Below are positions 1 to 8,135 of a DNA stretch of 64,000 nucleotides, one piece after another (positions within the stretch are counted from its first letter, which is position 1; each line of letters starts with the position of its first letter). Location: the NCBI RefSeq assembly GCF_016862555.1, contig NZ_BONE01000003.1:62001-126000 (forward strand). The letters are read 5' to 3'. Both the position numbers and the translations under genes were made by a program. The notes beneath the pieces are model-generated. The model ran no database searches. It was not told the origin of the DNA and was given only the letters and a program-made list of their open reading frames with translations. This DNA is from Asanoa siamensis. GTDB taxonomy: Bacteria; Actinomycetota; Actinomycetes; Mycobacteriales; Micromonosporaceae.

Positions 1-1
1 C

Positions 2-1153
2 ACCGGTGCGTTCAGCCTCGGTGATCCGCGCGAGGTCCGCGCGATGCTGGCCGCCCTCGTCCTGCCACCGGCCGCCGCCCTGCGCGCCCTGCCGTGGGTG
101 CGGGCCGGGCTGCGCGCCAGGTTCGCCGGTCGCCCCGGCCTGCCCACCCGCGTGCTCGCCGTCACCGCCGTATCGGTCAGCCTGCTGCTCGTCTTCGGCG
201 CCCTGTTCTCCTCCGCCGACGCCGCCTTCGCCGACCTCGTCGACCGGTTCGTCCCCGTCGTCGACGACGGCGCGATCGCCCGCGTGCTCGTGCTCTTCCC
301 GATCCTCTTCGCCACCCTCGCCGGCGCGGCGTTCATCCTGATCGCCCCGCCCACCGTCGAGCGGCCGACGGAGACCACCGCACGGTTCGCCTTCCGCCGC
401 CTCGACTGGGCCATCCCGGTCGCCCTGCTCGACCTGCTCTTCCTCGCCTTCGTCGCGGTGCAGGCCACCGTCCTGTTCGGCGGCAGCCGGCACGTCCTCG
501 ACCCCGGCGGTCCCACCTTCGCCGACTACGCCCGCGGCGGCTTCTGGCAGCTGCTCGCCGTCACCGCACTGACCCTGGTCGTGCTGGCGGTCGCCGGGCG
601 GTGGGCACCGAAGGCCGGCCGCGCCGATCGCGCCACGATCCGGCTCCTGCTCGGCGCCCTGGCCGTGCTCGCGCTCGTCGTCGTGGCGAGCGCGACCCAC
701 CGGATGAACGTCTACGAGCAGGCGTACGGCTACACCCGCCTGCGCGTCTTCGTCACGGCCGTCGAACTCGGCCTCGGCGCGCTCTTCGTCGCCGTGCTCG
801 TCGCCGGCCTCAAGCTGCGCGGCGCCTGGCTGCCCCGGGCGGCCCTCGCGATCGCCACCGGCGGCCTGCTCGCGCTCGCGATCCTCAACCCCGACCGGTT
901 CATCGCCGACCGCAACGTCGACCGGTACGAGAGCACGGGCCGGATCGACCTCTCCTACCTCAGCACGCTCTCCGCCGACGCCGTACCCGCGCTCGACCGT
1001 CTCACCGGCGACGACCGCGCGTGCGCCCTGTGGCGCATCGCCCGCAAGCTCGACGCCGCCCCCGACGACTGGCGGTCCGCCAACACCGCCCGCCACGAGG
1101 CCCGTACGCTGCTCGCGCGCGACCCGGCCGGCGACTGCGCGGTGATCAGATGA
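2..1153 (+). CDS. DUF4153/DUF4173-type integral membrane protein, 5' partial
   Basis: This is the C-terminal 383 residues of a membrane protein; the reading frame stays open to the first base of the window, so the start lies upstream. At least seven hydrophobic segments are visible, ending with a short soluble tail. The segment around His-Arg-Met-Asn-Val-Tyr-Glu, followed by a Tyr-Gly-Tyr-Thr-Arg-Leu-Arg motif and another helix, is typical of the DUF4153/DUF4173 family. The family has no established biochemical role. The C-terminal soluble tail (DAVPALDRL and on) probably lies on one face of the membrane. An internal ATG at 44 exists but is not the natural start. Confidence 0.8.
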   Translation, partial: TGAFSLGDPREVRAMLAALVLPPAAALRALPWVRAGLRARFAGRPGLPTRVLAVTAVSVSLLLVFGALFSSADAAFADLVDRFVPVVDDGAIARVLVLFPILFATLAGAAFILIAPPTVERPTETTARFAFRRLDWAIPVALLDLLFLAFVAVQATVLFGGSRHVLDPGGPTFADYARGGFWQLLAVTALTLVVLAVAGRWAPKAGRADRATIRLLLGALAVLALVVVASATHRMNVYEQAYGYTRLRVFVTAVELGLGALFVAVLVAGLKLRGAWLPRAALAIATGGLLALAILNPDRFIADRNVDRYESTGRIDLSYLSTLSADAVPALDRLTGDDRACALWRIARKLDAAPDDWRSANTARHEARTLLARDPAGDCAVIR

Positions 1154-1196
1154 GTCCCCACTACCGCGACCGGGTGTGATCGGGGACACTGCCGGC

Positions 1197-1571
1197 ATGA
1201 CGCATGGGCGGCGCACGCGCGTGGTGCTGGCCGACGTGCACCCCATGACGCACGATCCCGACCGCACCCGCGTCGAGCTCGCCGAGCAGACCCAGGTGGG
1301 CCAGGCGCTCGTCCGCGGCCTGGTCCGCGCCCAGCTCGCCCTCGCGCTGCGGCTCTCGCTCGTCGTCGCGATCGGGCTGGGCGGGCTGCCGCTGCTGTTC
1401 GCCGTCGCCCCCGAGATCAGCACCGCCCGGCTGGCCGGCATCGACCTACCCTGGCTGCTGCTCGGGGTCGCCGCGTTCCCGTTCCTGGTCGTCGTCGGCT
1501 GGGCCTACGTGCGCCTCGCCGAGCGCAACGAGCAGGACTTCGTCGCGGTGGTCCGCCGCCCGGAGCGCTGA
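1197..1571 (+). CDS. small two-helix membrane protein, probable symporter partner
   Basis: A protein of 124 residues with a charged N-terminus, two hydrophobic helices (about residues 50-72 and 85-107) and a short charged tail rich in Glu and Arg. Its stop codon TGA (1569-1571) abuts the GTG start of the sodium:solute symporter, so the two are certainly cotranscribed. This position mirrors the DUF485 protein before the second symporter at 8.1 kb, although sequence similarity between the two is weak. It may be an accessory or stabilising subunit of the transporter; that is inference. ATG 1197 was chosen over GTG 1176; ATG 1245 is a third possibility and would remove 16 residues. Confidence 0.7.
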   Translation: MTHGRRTRVVLADVHPMTHDPDRTRVELAEQTQVGQALVRGLVRAQLALALRLSLVVAIGLGGLPLLFAVAPEISTARLAGIDLPWLLLGVAAFPFLVVVGWAYVRLAERNEQDFVAVVRRPER

Positions 1572-3221
1572 GTGGGCAACCCGTACGTCGTCCCGGCCAT
1601 CGTCGTGGTCACGCTGGTCACGGTCGCGATCGGCTTCTACGGCCTCAAGCTGGCCCGCACCACGAGCGACTTCCTGGTCGCGTCCCGCAGCGTCAGCCCG
1701 ACCTGGAACGCGGCCGCGATCGGGGGCGAATACCTCTCCGCCGCGAGCTTCCTCGGCGTGGCCGGCCTGATCCTCAAGTACGGCGTCGACGTGCTCTGGT
1801 ACCCGGTCGGCTTCGCCGCCGGCTACCTGGCCCTGCTGCTCTTCGTGGCCGCCCCGCTGCGCCGGTCGGGCGCGTTCACCCTGCCCGACTTCTGCCAGCT
1901 CCGGCTCGGCTCGCGCGGGCTGCGCAAGCTCGCCACGGCCTTCGTGGTGTTCATCGGCTGGCTCTACCTGGTGCCGCAACTCCAGGGCGCCGGGCTGACG
2001 CTGACCACGGTCACCGGGCAGCCGTACGCCCTCGGTGCCCTGCTCGTCGGCGCCGTCGTCACCTGCAACGTCGCGCTCGGAGGCATGCGGGCGATCACCT
2101 TCGTGCAGGCCTTCCAATACTGGCTGAAGCTGACCGCGCTGCTGGTCCCGGCGATCTTCCTGCTGCTGCAGTGGCAGGCCGACGGGCGCCCGGCGGTGGC
2201 CGCCCCGGACGGCCCTGTGTTCCATACCGCGACGAGCGTCGTCATCGAACACGACGCGACACTGACGCTGGCCGACGGCTCGACGGTCGTGGTCCAGACG
2301 GGCCAGCGGCTCGAGTTCGCCGCCGGCGAGCCCGTGCCCGAGGTGTCCACGGTCGACGAGACCCGCGGGCCCGACTGGCTGCTGCCCGGCGACAGCGACA
2401 CGGGCCTGTTCGCGACCTACTCGCTGATCCTCGCGACGTTCCTCGGCACCATGGGCCTCCCGCACGTGCTCGTGCGCTTCTACACCAACCCCGACGGCAA
2501 CGCCGCCAGGCGTACGACGCTGGTGGTGCTCTGTCTGGTCGGGCTCTTCTATCTCCTGCCGACCCTGTACGGCGTGCTCGGCCGCGTCTACACACCGCAG
2601 TTGCTGATGACCGGGCGCACCGACGCCGTGGTCGTGCTGCTGCCCGGCGCGGCGCTCGGCAGCGGCCTGACCGGCCAGTTGCTCGCGGCGCTGGTGGCCG
2701 CCGGCGCGTTCGCCGCCTTCCTGTCCAGCTCGTCCGGGCTGCTGACGAGCGTCGCCGGGGTCATCTCGACCGACGTGATCGGCCGCGGCTCGGTGCGCGA
2801 CTTCCGGCTGGCCACCGTGATCGCCGGGGTCGCACCGATCGTGCTGTCGCTGACGATCGAGAGTCTCGACGTGTCACAGGTGGTCGGCCTGGCGTTCGCC
2901 GTCGCCGCGTCCACCTTCTGCCCGCTGCTCGTGCTCGGGATCTGGTGGCGCGGGCTGACCGCGCGCGGCGCCGCGGCGGGCGTGCTGACCGGCGGTGGCG
3001 CGGCCGGCGGGGCGGTGCTGCTCACGGTGCTCGGGCCGCCGCTCACCGGCTGGCCGGCCGCCCTGGTCAGCCAGCCCGCGGCGTGGACCGTACCCCTGGC
3101 CTTCGCGGTGATGGTGGTCGTGTCGCTGGCCAGCCGCAGCCGGGTCCCGGCGGACGTCGGCGCGGTGATGCTGCGCCTGCACGCGCCGGAAAGTGTGCTG
3201 TCCGGTACCACCCGACGGTGA
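1572..3221 (+). CDS. sodium:solute symporter family protein (acetate/carboxylate type)
   Basis: A 549-residue inner-membrane symporter of the SSS family with about 13 hydrophobic helices. Family marks seen are the N-terminal GGEYLSAASFLG segment and the mid-protein GLPHVLVRFYTNP motif, which is characteristic of the ActP/MctC acetate and monocarboxylate branch. An unusual soluble insertion of about 75 residues (roughly 207-280) rich in Thr, Asp and Glu sits between two helices and is absent from the second symporter in this window. The GTG start directly follows the stop of the small membrane protein. Substrate is likely a short-chain carboxylate carried with Na+, but cannot be fixed from sequence. 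Confidence 0.85.
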   Translation: MGNPYVVPAIVVVTLVTVAIGFYGLKLARTTSDFLVASRSVSPTWNAAAIGGEYLSAASFLGVAGLILKYGVDVLWYPVGFAAGYLALLLFVAAPLRRSGAFTLPDFCQLRLGSRGLRKLATAFVVFIGWLYLVPQLQGAGLTLTTVTGQPYALGALLVGAVVTCNVALGGMRAITFVQAFQYWLKLTALLVPAIFLLLQWQADGRPAVAAPDGPVFHTATSVVIEHDATLTLADGSTVVVQTGQRLEFAAGEPVPEVSTVDETRGPDWLLPGDSDTGLFATYSLILATFLGTMGLPHVLVRFYTNPDGNAARRTTLVVLCLVGLFYLLPTLYGVLGRVYTPQLLMTGRTDAVVVLLPGAALGSGLTGQLLAALVAAGAFAAFLSSSSGLLTSVAGVISTDVIGRGSVRDFRLATVIAGVAPIVLSLTIESLDVSQVVGLAFAVAASTFCPLLVLGIWWRGLTARGAAAGVLTGGGAAGGAVLLTVLGPPLTGWPAALVSQPAAWTVPLAFAVMVVVSLASRSRVPADVGAVMLRLHAPESVLSGTTRR

Positions 3222-3231
3222 CCGGGACCGA

Positions 3232-3237
3232 TACGGT
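3232..3237 (+). promoter_or_regulatory. -10 hexamer TACGGT close to start codon
   Basis: TACGGT ends 6 nt before the GTG of the ABC ATPase gene at 3244. The spacing puts the expected transcription start on or next to the start codon, so the messenger would be leaderless. No Shine-Dalgarno sequence is needed or clearly present. Confidence 0.45.
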
Positions 3238-3243
3238 CAAGGG

Positions 3244-4002
3244 GTGACGACGGTGAAGGACGCCCTGGTGCTGCGGGGACTGGCCAAGAGCTTCGACGGC
3301 AAGGTCGCGGTCGGCGGTGTCGACCTCGACGTGCCGGCCGGCTCGTTCTACGGTCTGCTCGGTCCCAACGGCGCCGGCAAGACGACCACGCTCTCGATGG
3401 CGGTCGGCCTGCTGCGGCCCGACCACGGCCAGGCCTGGGTGCTCGGCCACGACGTGTGGCGCGACCCGATCCAGGCCAAGCGGCTGTTCGGCGTGCTGCC
3501 TGACGGGGTCCGCCTGTTCGACCGGCTCAGCGGCGCCGAGTTGCTCGCCTACCACGGCTTGCTGCGCGGCATGGACCCCGCGGTCGTCGACCAGCGCGCC
3601 CGCGAGTTGCTCGACGTGCTCGCGCTCGCGGACGCCGGAAACACCCTGGTCGTCGACTACTCGGCCGGCATGAAGAAGAAGATCGGGCTCGCCTGCGCGC
3701 TGCTGCACGCGCCGCGACTGCTCGTCCTCGACGAGCCGTTCGAGGCCGTCGACCCGGTCGCGGCCGCGCTGATCCGCGACATCCTCCAGCGATACGTCGC
3801 CGGCGGCGGCACCGTGATCTTCTCCAGCCACGTGATGGCGGTCGTCGAGCGGCTCTGCACCCACGTCGCGATCCTGGCCGACGGTGTCATCAAGCGCGTC
3901 GGCACGCTCGCCGAGGTGACCGGCGAACGTTCGCTCGAAGACGTGTTCGTCGAGGTCGTCGGCGGGCGCACGGCGACCGGGGAGGAGCTGGCGTGGCTCT
4001 GA
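3244..4002 (+). CDS. ABC transporter ATP-binding protein
   Basis: A 252-residue ABC ATPase. Walker A is GPNGAGKT (about residues 39-46), the signature loop is the divergent YSAGMKKK, Walker B is LLVLDEPFEAVD and the switch His lies in FSSHVM. The family couples ATP hydrolysis to export or to lipid or drug translocation. The downstream gene overlaps it by 10 bp and encodes the membrane subunit, so this is a two-gene ABC-2 exporter. GTG 3244 was chosen because it has a -10 element 6 nt upstream and matches the normal N-terminus; the open frame reaches 51 nt further. Substrate unknown. Confidence 0.9.
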   Translation: MTTVKDALVLRGLAKSFDGKVAVGGVDLDVPAGSFYGLLGPNGAGKTTTLSMAVGLLRPDHGQAWVLGHDVWRDPIQAKRLFGVLPDGVRLFDRLSGAELLAYHGLLRGMDPAVVDQRARELLDVLALADAGNTLVVDYSAGMKKKIGLACALLHAPRLLVLDEPFEAVDPVAAALIRDILQRYVAGGGTVIFSSHVMAVVERLCTHVAILADGVIKRVGTLAEVTGERSLEDVFVEVVGGRTATGEELAWL

Positions 4003-5693
4003 CCGGGCAGGCCACGCAGGCCACCGAGGTCGCCGCCGCCCCGCGCGCGGTGTCGCCCCGCCACTTCGTCCGGCTCAAGCTGCGGATCATGGGCAACAGC
4101 TTCCGCGGCCAGGTGTGGCGGGTCGTGCTGTTCTCGTTCGGCATCCTGTTCGGCCTCATCTACGCCACCGCCGGCTTCTTCGCGGCGGCCGCGGCCGGGC
4201 TCGCCGGCAACACCGACGCCGCGTTCCTGGTCGCCGCGGCCGGCGGTGGCGTGGTCGCGCTCTCCTGGACCCTGCTGCCCCTGCTGTTCTTCGGCGTCGA
4301 CGAGACCATCGACCCGTCGCGGTTCGCGCTGCTGCCGCTGCCCCGCCGCACGCTGGTGGTCGGCCTGCTGACCGCGGCGCTGATCGGCGTCCCCGCGGCC
4401 GCCACCCTGATCGCGACCGCCGGGCTGGTGCTCTCCGCGGGCGCACTGGGCGGCGCCGGCGCGGCGGTGGTGCAGGCGCTCGGCGTGCTGCTCGGCCTGG
4501 TCTTCTGCGTCGCGGTCAGCCGGGCGGTGACCAGCGCCTTCGCCAACCTGCTGCGCTCGCGCCGCACCCGCGACCTGGCCGCCGTGCTGCTCGCGGTCTC
4601 CGCCGCGCTGATCGGCCCGCTGCAGATCGCCATCAACCGGGCGAGCACCAACACCGACTGGCGGCGGTTCCTGCCGCTCTCCGAGGTCATCGGCTGGACG
4701 CCGTTCGGCGCCCCGTACACGGCGGGTTTCGAGGCGGCGGCCGGGCACTGGCTCGCGGCGCTGGCGAAGCTCGCGCTCGTGGTCGCGGCGATCGCCGTGC
4801 TGCTCTGGTGGTGGTCGCGCACGATCGAGACGGCGATGGTCGGCACCGCGAGCCTCGGTCCGGCAGCCCGGCAGGGCACCCCCGGCGCCCCCGTCGACCA
4901 GCTCTTCCCGCGGATCCTGCGGTGGGCCCGGCGCGACCGGTTCGGCGCGATCCTGGCTCGCGAGGTGCGCTACTGGTGGCGGGACGCCCGCCGGCGGTCC
5001 AACCTGATCACGTTCGCGGTGGCCGCCCTGTTCGTCTCGGCGATGGTCAACTTCGGCGAGGCGATCTGGGGCACGGAGGCCGGCGAGCCCGCCCGCGACG
5101 TGGCGGCCTCGCCGCTCACCTTCACGCTCTCGATGATCTTCGTGGGCACGCTGGCCGCGGTGACGCTGGCCAACCAGTTCGGCTTCGACGGCAGCGCGTA
5201 CGCCAACGACATCATCGCGGGCGTGCCGGGGCGCACCCAGATCGCCGCCCGGGCCGCCGCGTTCACGGTCTACGTGCTGCCGCTGGTCGTGCTGATCGCG
5301 GTGATCATCGGCGTGCTGGTCGGAGAGCCGACCTGGATCCCGATGGCGCTCGGCACGCTGGTCGGCACGTTCGGCTGCGGCCTGGCGGCCAACTCGATGC
5401 TCTCGGTGATCGGCGCCTACGCCCTGCCGGAGACGTCGAACCCGTTCGCGCTCAACACCGGCGCCGGCATGGCCCGCGGCCTGCTGAGCATCCTCTCGAT
5501 GGTGATCGGCGTCGTGCTCGCCGTGCCGCTGCTGCTCGGCGCGCTGTTCGCGGGTGACGTCTGGCTCTGGGTCGCCTTGCCCGTCGGCCTGGCCTACGGC
5601 GCCGGGGCGGCCTGGCTCGGCAGCGTGATCGTCGGCGACGTCCTCGACCGGCGGATGCCCGAACTGCTGCTGACCATCACGCCCCGCCGCTAG
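3993..5693 (+). CDS. ABC-2 type transporter permease
   Basis: A 566-residue membrane protein with two sets of about six helices separated by a charged cytoplasmic stretch (about residues 270-330, containing RWARRDRFGAI and a Trp-Trp-Arg-Asp-Ala-Arg-Arg-Arg segment). It is the membrane half of the exporter whose ATPase precedes it with a 10-bp overlap, GTG start inside the ATPase 3' end. Bacterial ABC-2 permeases of this long actinobacterial type export unknown compounds; no specificity can be claimed. The residues near the N-terminus up to about 30 are soluble and positively charged. Confidence 0.85.
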   Translation: MALTGQATQATEVAAAPRAVSPRHFVRLKLRIMGNSFRGQVWRVVLFSFGILFGLIYATAGFFAAAAAGLAGNTDAAFLVAAAGGGVVALSWTLLPLLFFGVDETIDPSRFALLPLPRRTLVVGLLTAALIGVPAAATLIATAGLVLSAGALGGAGAAVVQALGVLLGLVFCVAVSRAVTSAFANLLRSRRTRDLAAVLLAVSAALIGPLQIAINRASTNTDWRRFLPLSEVIGWTPFGAPYTAGFEAAAGHWLAALAKLALVVAAIAVLLWWWSRTIETAMVGTASLGPAARQGTPGAPVDQLFPRILRWARRDRFGAILAREVRYWWRDARRRSNLITFAVAALFVSAMVNFGEAIWGTEAGEPARDVAASPLTFTLSMIFVGTLAAVTLANQFGFDGSAYANDIIAGVPGRTQIAARAAAFTVYVLPLVVLIAVIIGVLVGEPTWIPMALGTLVGTFGCGLAANSMLSVIGAYALPETSNPFALNTGAGMARGLLSILSMVIGVVLAVPLLLGALFAGDVWLWVALPVGLAYGAGAAWLGSVIVGDVLDRRMPELLLTITPRR

Positions 5694-5706
5694 AAAGAAT
5701 GGGCCG

Positions 5707-6231
5707 GTGAACAACCCGATCGAACCCGGCGCCCAGATCCACGGCACCGACCCGTTCGCCACCCCCGAGGGGGCCCGCTCGCCGATCCGCCGGTTCCGCG
5801 GCCGGCTGGCCTCGCCGGTGACACTCTGGACGGCGCCGGGGCCGGCGGGATTCACCGTCTCGTCGACGCTGGTGGTCGACGGCGACCCCGGGCGGCTGCT
5901 CGGCGTGCTCGACGACGAGTCCGACCTGTGGACGGCGCTCTCGGCGGCCGGCCGGTTCGCGGTCGCGCCGCTCGGCCCGACCCACCGCCAGCTCGCCGAC
6001 CGCTTCGCGGGCCTGATGCCGGCGCCCGGCGGCCTGTTCCAGGGTGGTTCGTGGACCGAGACGCCCTACGGCCCGGTGCCCGCCGACGCCGCCGCCTGGG
6101 CCGGCTGCCGCCTCGACAACGCCCGCGAGCTCGGCTGGGGCCTGCTGGTCGAGGCCACCATCGAGCAGGTGGAGATCGTCAGCGAGGCACCCCCACTGAT
6201 CCACTACCGCGGTCGATATCTCGCGAGCTGA
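5707..6231 (+). CDS. flavin reductase domain protein (putative)
   Basis: A 174-residue soluble protein. The pattern SPVTLWTAPGPAGFTVSST near residues 38-56, followed by a Leu-Gly-Val-Leu-Asp-Asp-Glu-Ser-Asp strand and the segment RFAVAPLGPTHRQLADRFAG, is that of the FMN-binding split barrel of flavin reductase-like proteins. Such proteins bind FMN and reduce it with NAD(P)H or serve as oxygenase partners. It starts 13 nt after the ABC permease stop and may be cotranscribed, but has no oxygenase neighbour. A tight GTG start at 5707 fits the spacing. Confidence 0.7.
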   Translation: MNNPIEPGAQIHGTDPFATPEGARSPIRRFRGRLASPVTLWTAPGPAGFTVSSTLVVDGDPGRLLGVLDDESDLWTALSAAGRFAVAPLGPTHRQLADRFAGLMPAPGGLFQGGSWTETPYGPVPADAAAWAGCRLDNARELGWGLLVEATIEQVEIVSEAPPLIHYRGRYLAS

Positions 6232-6286
6232 ACGCAACCGGCGGCGTGGCTCACCGGTGTCCCCTCCAGACACGGGGAGGCAGCCT

Positions 6287-6802
6287 ATGGAGACGGTCCG
6301 GGTGACCCGGCCTGATGGCCGCACCGACACCTTCGACGCGTTCTACGCCGCGAACTTCGACCGGCTCGTGCTCCAGTTGTACGCGTACACGGCGGACGTC
6401 TCGGCCGCGCAGGACGCGGTGCAGGAGGCGTTCAGCCGCGCCTGGGCCCGCTGGGACCGGGTCGCCGGCTACGACGAACCGGCGGCCTGGGTCCGCCGCG
6501 TGGCGATGAACGTCGCCACCAACCGGTGGCGGCGGGTGCAGGCCGCCCGCGCGCACGCCCGCTTCCACCGCGCGGAGTCGGTGCCGCCGCCGAGCCCCGA
6601 CCGGGCCGCGCTGGCCCGGGCGTTGCGCGCCCTGCCACCGCGGCAGCGCCGGGCGATCGTGCTGTTCCACATCGCCGACCTCTCGATCGGGGAGATCGCG
6701 GCCCAGGAGGGAGTACCCGACGGCACCGTCAAGGCCTGGCTGCACCGTGGCCGGGCCGCCCTGGCCACCCTGCTGACCGACGAGGAGGACCGCCGTGGAT
6801 GA
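6287..6802 (+). CDS. ECF-type RNA polymerase sigma factor (SigE-like)
   Basis: A 171-residue extracytoplasmic-function sigma factor. Region 2 is seen in FDAFYAANFDRLVLQLYAY and DAVQEAFSRAWARWDRV (about residues 13-60); region 4 in RALPPRQRRAIVLFHIADL and GTVKAWLHRGRA forms the helix-turn-helix that reads the -35. ATG 6287 was chosen because a strong GGGAGG (6275-6280) precedes it by 6 nt. The next gene overlaps by 8 bp and encodes a membrane-anchored protein, probably its regulator. Target promoters are not visible in the window. Confidence 0.9.
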   Translation: METVRVTRPDGRTDTFDAFYAANFDRLVLQLYAYTADVSAAQDAVQEAFSRAWARWDRVAGYDEPAAWVRRVAMNVATNRWRRVQAARAHARFHRAESVPPPSPDRAALARALRALPPRQRRAIVLFHIADLSIGEIAAQEGVPDGTVKAWLHRGRAALATLLTDEEDRRG

Positions 6803-7607
6803 GCAGCGCCTGGACGACGTGTTCGACCGGTTCCGGGGCGGGGCGCCGCTGGCGGTGGCGGCCGGCGCCGACGCGGCCCGGGAGGCGTTTCGCCGCCGCC
6901 GGCACACCCGCGCGGTGGTGGCCGGTGCTTTCGCCGCCCTCGCCGTCGCCGCACCGTCCGTGGCCTTCGCGGCCGGGGCGTTCGACCGGACCCCGCCGCC
7001 ACCGGGCGTGATCGCCAGCGACCCGCCGGCCCGCACGACCGAGCCCACCCAGCGGACGACCGCGCCGCCGACCACGCCGCCGAGCACGCCGCCGCGGCCC
7101 ACCGAGCCCGCGGACGTCCCCGCCGCAGCCCTGCTCCGGGAGCTCGACGTGCCCGCCGGCTACCGCTACCGGGGCGACGCGGTCGACGGGGACTGGAGCC
7201 TCGCCGCGATCGCCGCGTCCTGCGACCCACCGCGGGGCGTCGAGCCGCCGGGGGTCGCCCAGCGCGGCGCCGCCTTCCGCCGCGGCCCCGACGAGAGCCT
7301 CCTGCAGGTCGTCGAGCGGATGCCCACGTCGAGCGCCGCCCGGCAGTGGCTCGACGAGTTGCCCGACCGGCTCGGCACCGACTGCGGCCGGGTGCGCTTC
7401 GCGGTGGTGGCCGAGGACTTCGCCGGCGACGGGTCGCTCGTCGTGCGCGCCACCGCGGACGGCGGGGAGCCCAACCTGTACGTGTTCGTACGCCAGGGTC
7501 CGCTGCTCACCCAGATCTGGCAGAAGCACCAGGTGACCGTCGGGGTCGCGGAAGATCTCGGGCGGGCGGCCGCCGACCGGCTCTGCCAGGGCACCGCCGC
7601 CTGCTAG
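6795..7607 (+). CDS. membrane-anchored partner of the ECF sigma factor, putative anti-sigma
   Basis: A 270-residue protein with a short cytoplasmic N-terminus (about 40 residues), one transmembrane helix (about residues 43-65), a Pro/Thr-rich linker (about 70-105) and a C-terminal extracytoplasmic domain with five Cys, among them CDPPRG, a single Cys in TDCGR and CQGTAAC at the end. Gene order and the 8-bp overlap with the sigma gene suggest an anti-sigma or sensor role, but the zinc anti-sigma motif HxxxCxxC is absent. The outer domain is not one I recognise. Start is GTG. Confidence 0.65.
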   Translation: MDEQRLDDVFDRFRGGAPLAVAAGADAAREAFRRRRHTRAVVAGAFAALAVAAPSVAFAAGAFDRTPPPPGVIASDPPARTTEPTQRTTAPPTTPPSTPPRPTEPADVPAAALLRELDVPAGYRYRGDAVDGDWSLAAIAASCDPPRGVEPPGVAQRGAAFRRGPDESLLQVVERMPTSSAARQWLDELPDRLGTDCGRVRFAVVAEDFAGDGSLVVRATADGGEPNLYVFVRQGPLLTQIWQKHQVTVGVAEDLGRAAADRLCQGTAAC

Positions 7608-7632
7608 GCCACCACTCGCGCCGTTCACCGGC

Positions 7633-7646
7633 GTGACGCGGGTCAC
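7633..7646. promoter_or_regulatory. candidate CRP-type palindrome upstream of the symporter operon
   Basis: GTGA-N6-TCAC at 7633-7646 matches the core of the CRP/FNR-family recognition site (GTGA N6 TCAC), with the arms extended to GTGAC-GCGG-GTCAC. It lies 132 bp upstream of the DUF485-symporter operon start. Acetate uptake genes are CRP-controlled in enteric bacteria and actinobacterial CRP proteins use this core, so regulation by cAMP-CRP is plausible, not shown. Confidence 0.4.
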
Positions 7647-7778
7647 TCGGCGCAGCCATCCGTCCGTTGGGCGCAGGTGGCTGCGCCGGCCGCGCCAGGG
7701 CTTCCGGGGCCGCGTGGACCGTTCCTACGGTGCCGCTGTTCGACCTTGTCCCTACGCCCCTGCGAAGGTGGTGACCAC

Positions 7779-8135
7779 ATGAGTACGGAGGCGAGAGACA
7801 CCGCTCCCACGGAGACCCCCGAGGACCGGTATCTGGCCATGCAACGTTCCCCGGAGTTCGGCAACCTGCGCAAAGCGTTCCGCGGCTTCGTGTTCCCGAT
7901 GACCGTCGCGTTCTTCGTCTGGTACGCGCTCTACGTCATCCTGTCCGCGTACGCGCGCGACTTCATGAGCATCCGGATCGGCGACAGCCACATCAACGTG
8001 GCATTGATCTTCGGCCTGCTCCAGTTCGTCTCGACCTTCCTGATCGCGTGGTTCTACTCGCGGTACGCGAGCCGCAAGGTCGACCCGCTCGCCGACACGA
8101 TCCACGCCGAGTTGGAGGAGACGCGCAGTGAGTAA
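7779..8135 (+). CDS. DUF485 domain membrane protein
   Basis: A 118-residue protein with two transmembrane helices (about residues 40-62 and 75-97), an N-terminal polar region containing the LAMQRSPEFGNLRKAFRGFVFP segment split around residue 30, and a charged tail. This is the DUF485 family (YjcH), nearly always encoded next to ActP-type acetate symporters. Its gene overlaps the symporter start by 8 bp. The function of YjcH is unknown; a role in symporter assembly or activity is usual inference. ATG 7779 is preceded by GAAGGTGGTG, a fair ribosome site. Confidence 0.9.
   Translation: MSTEARDTAPTETPEDRYLAMQRSPEFGNLRKAFRGFVFPMTVAFFVWYALYVILSAYARDFMSIRIGDSHINVALIFGLLQFVSTFLIAWFYSRYASRKVDPLADTIHAELEETRSE

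Noticed and set aside
3657-5855. Large minus-strand open frame (about 732 codons) under the ABC permease
   Set aside because: Antisense shadow, low-complexity charged sequence, no motif or ribosome site.
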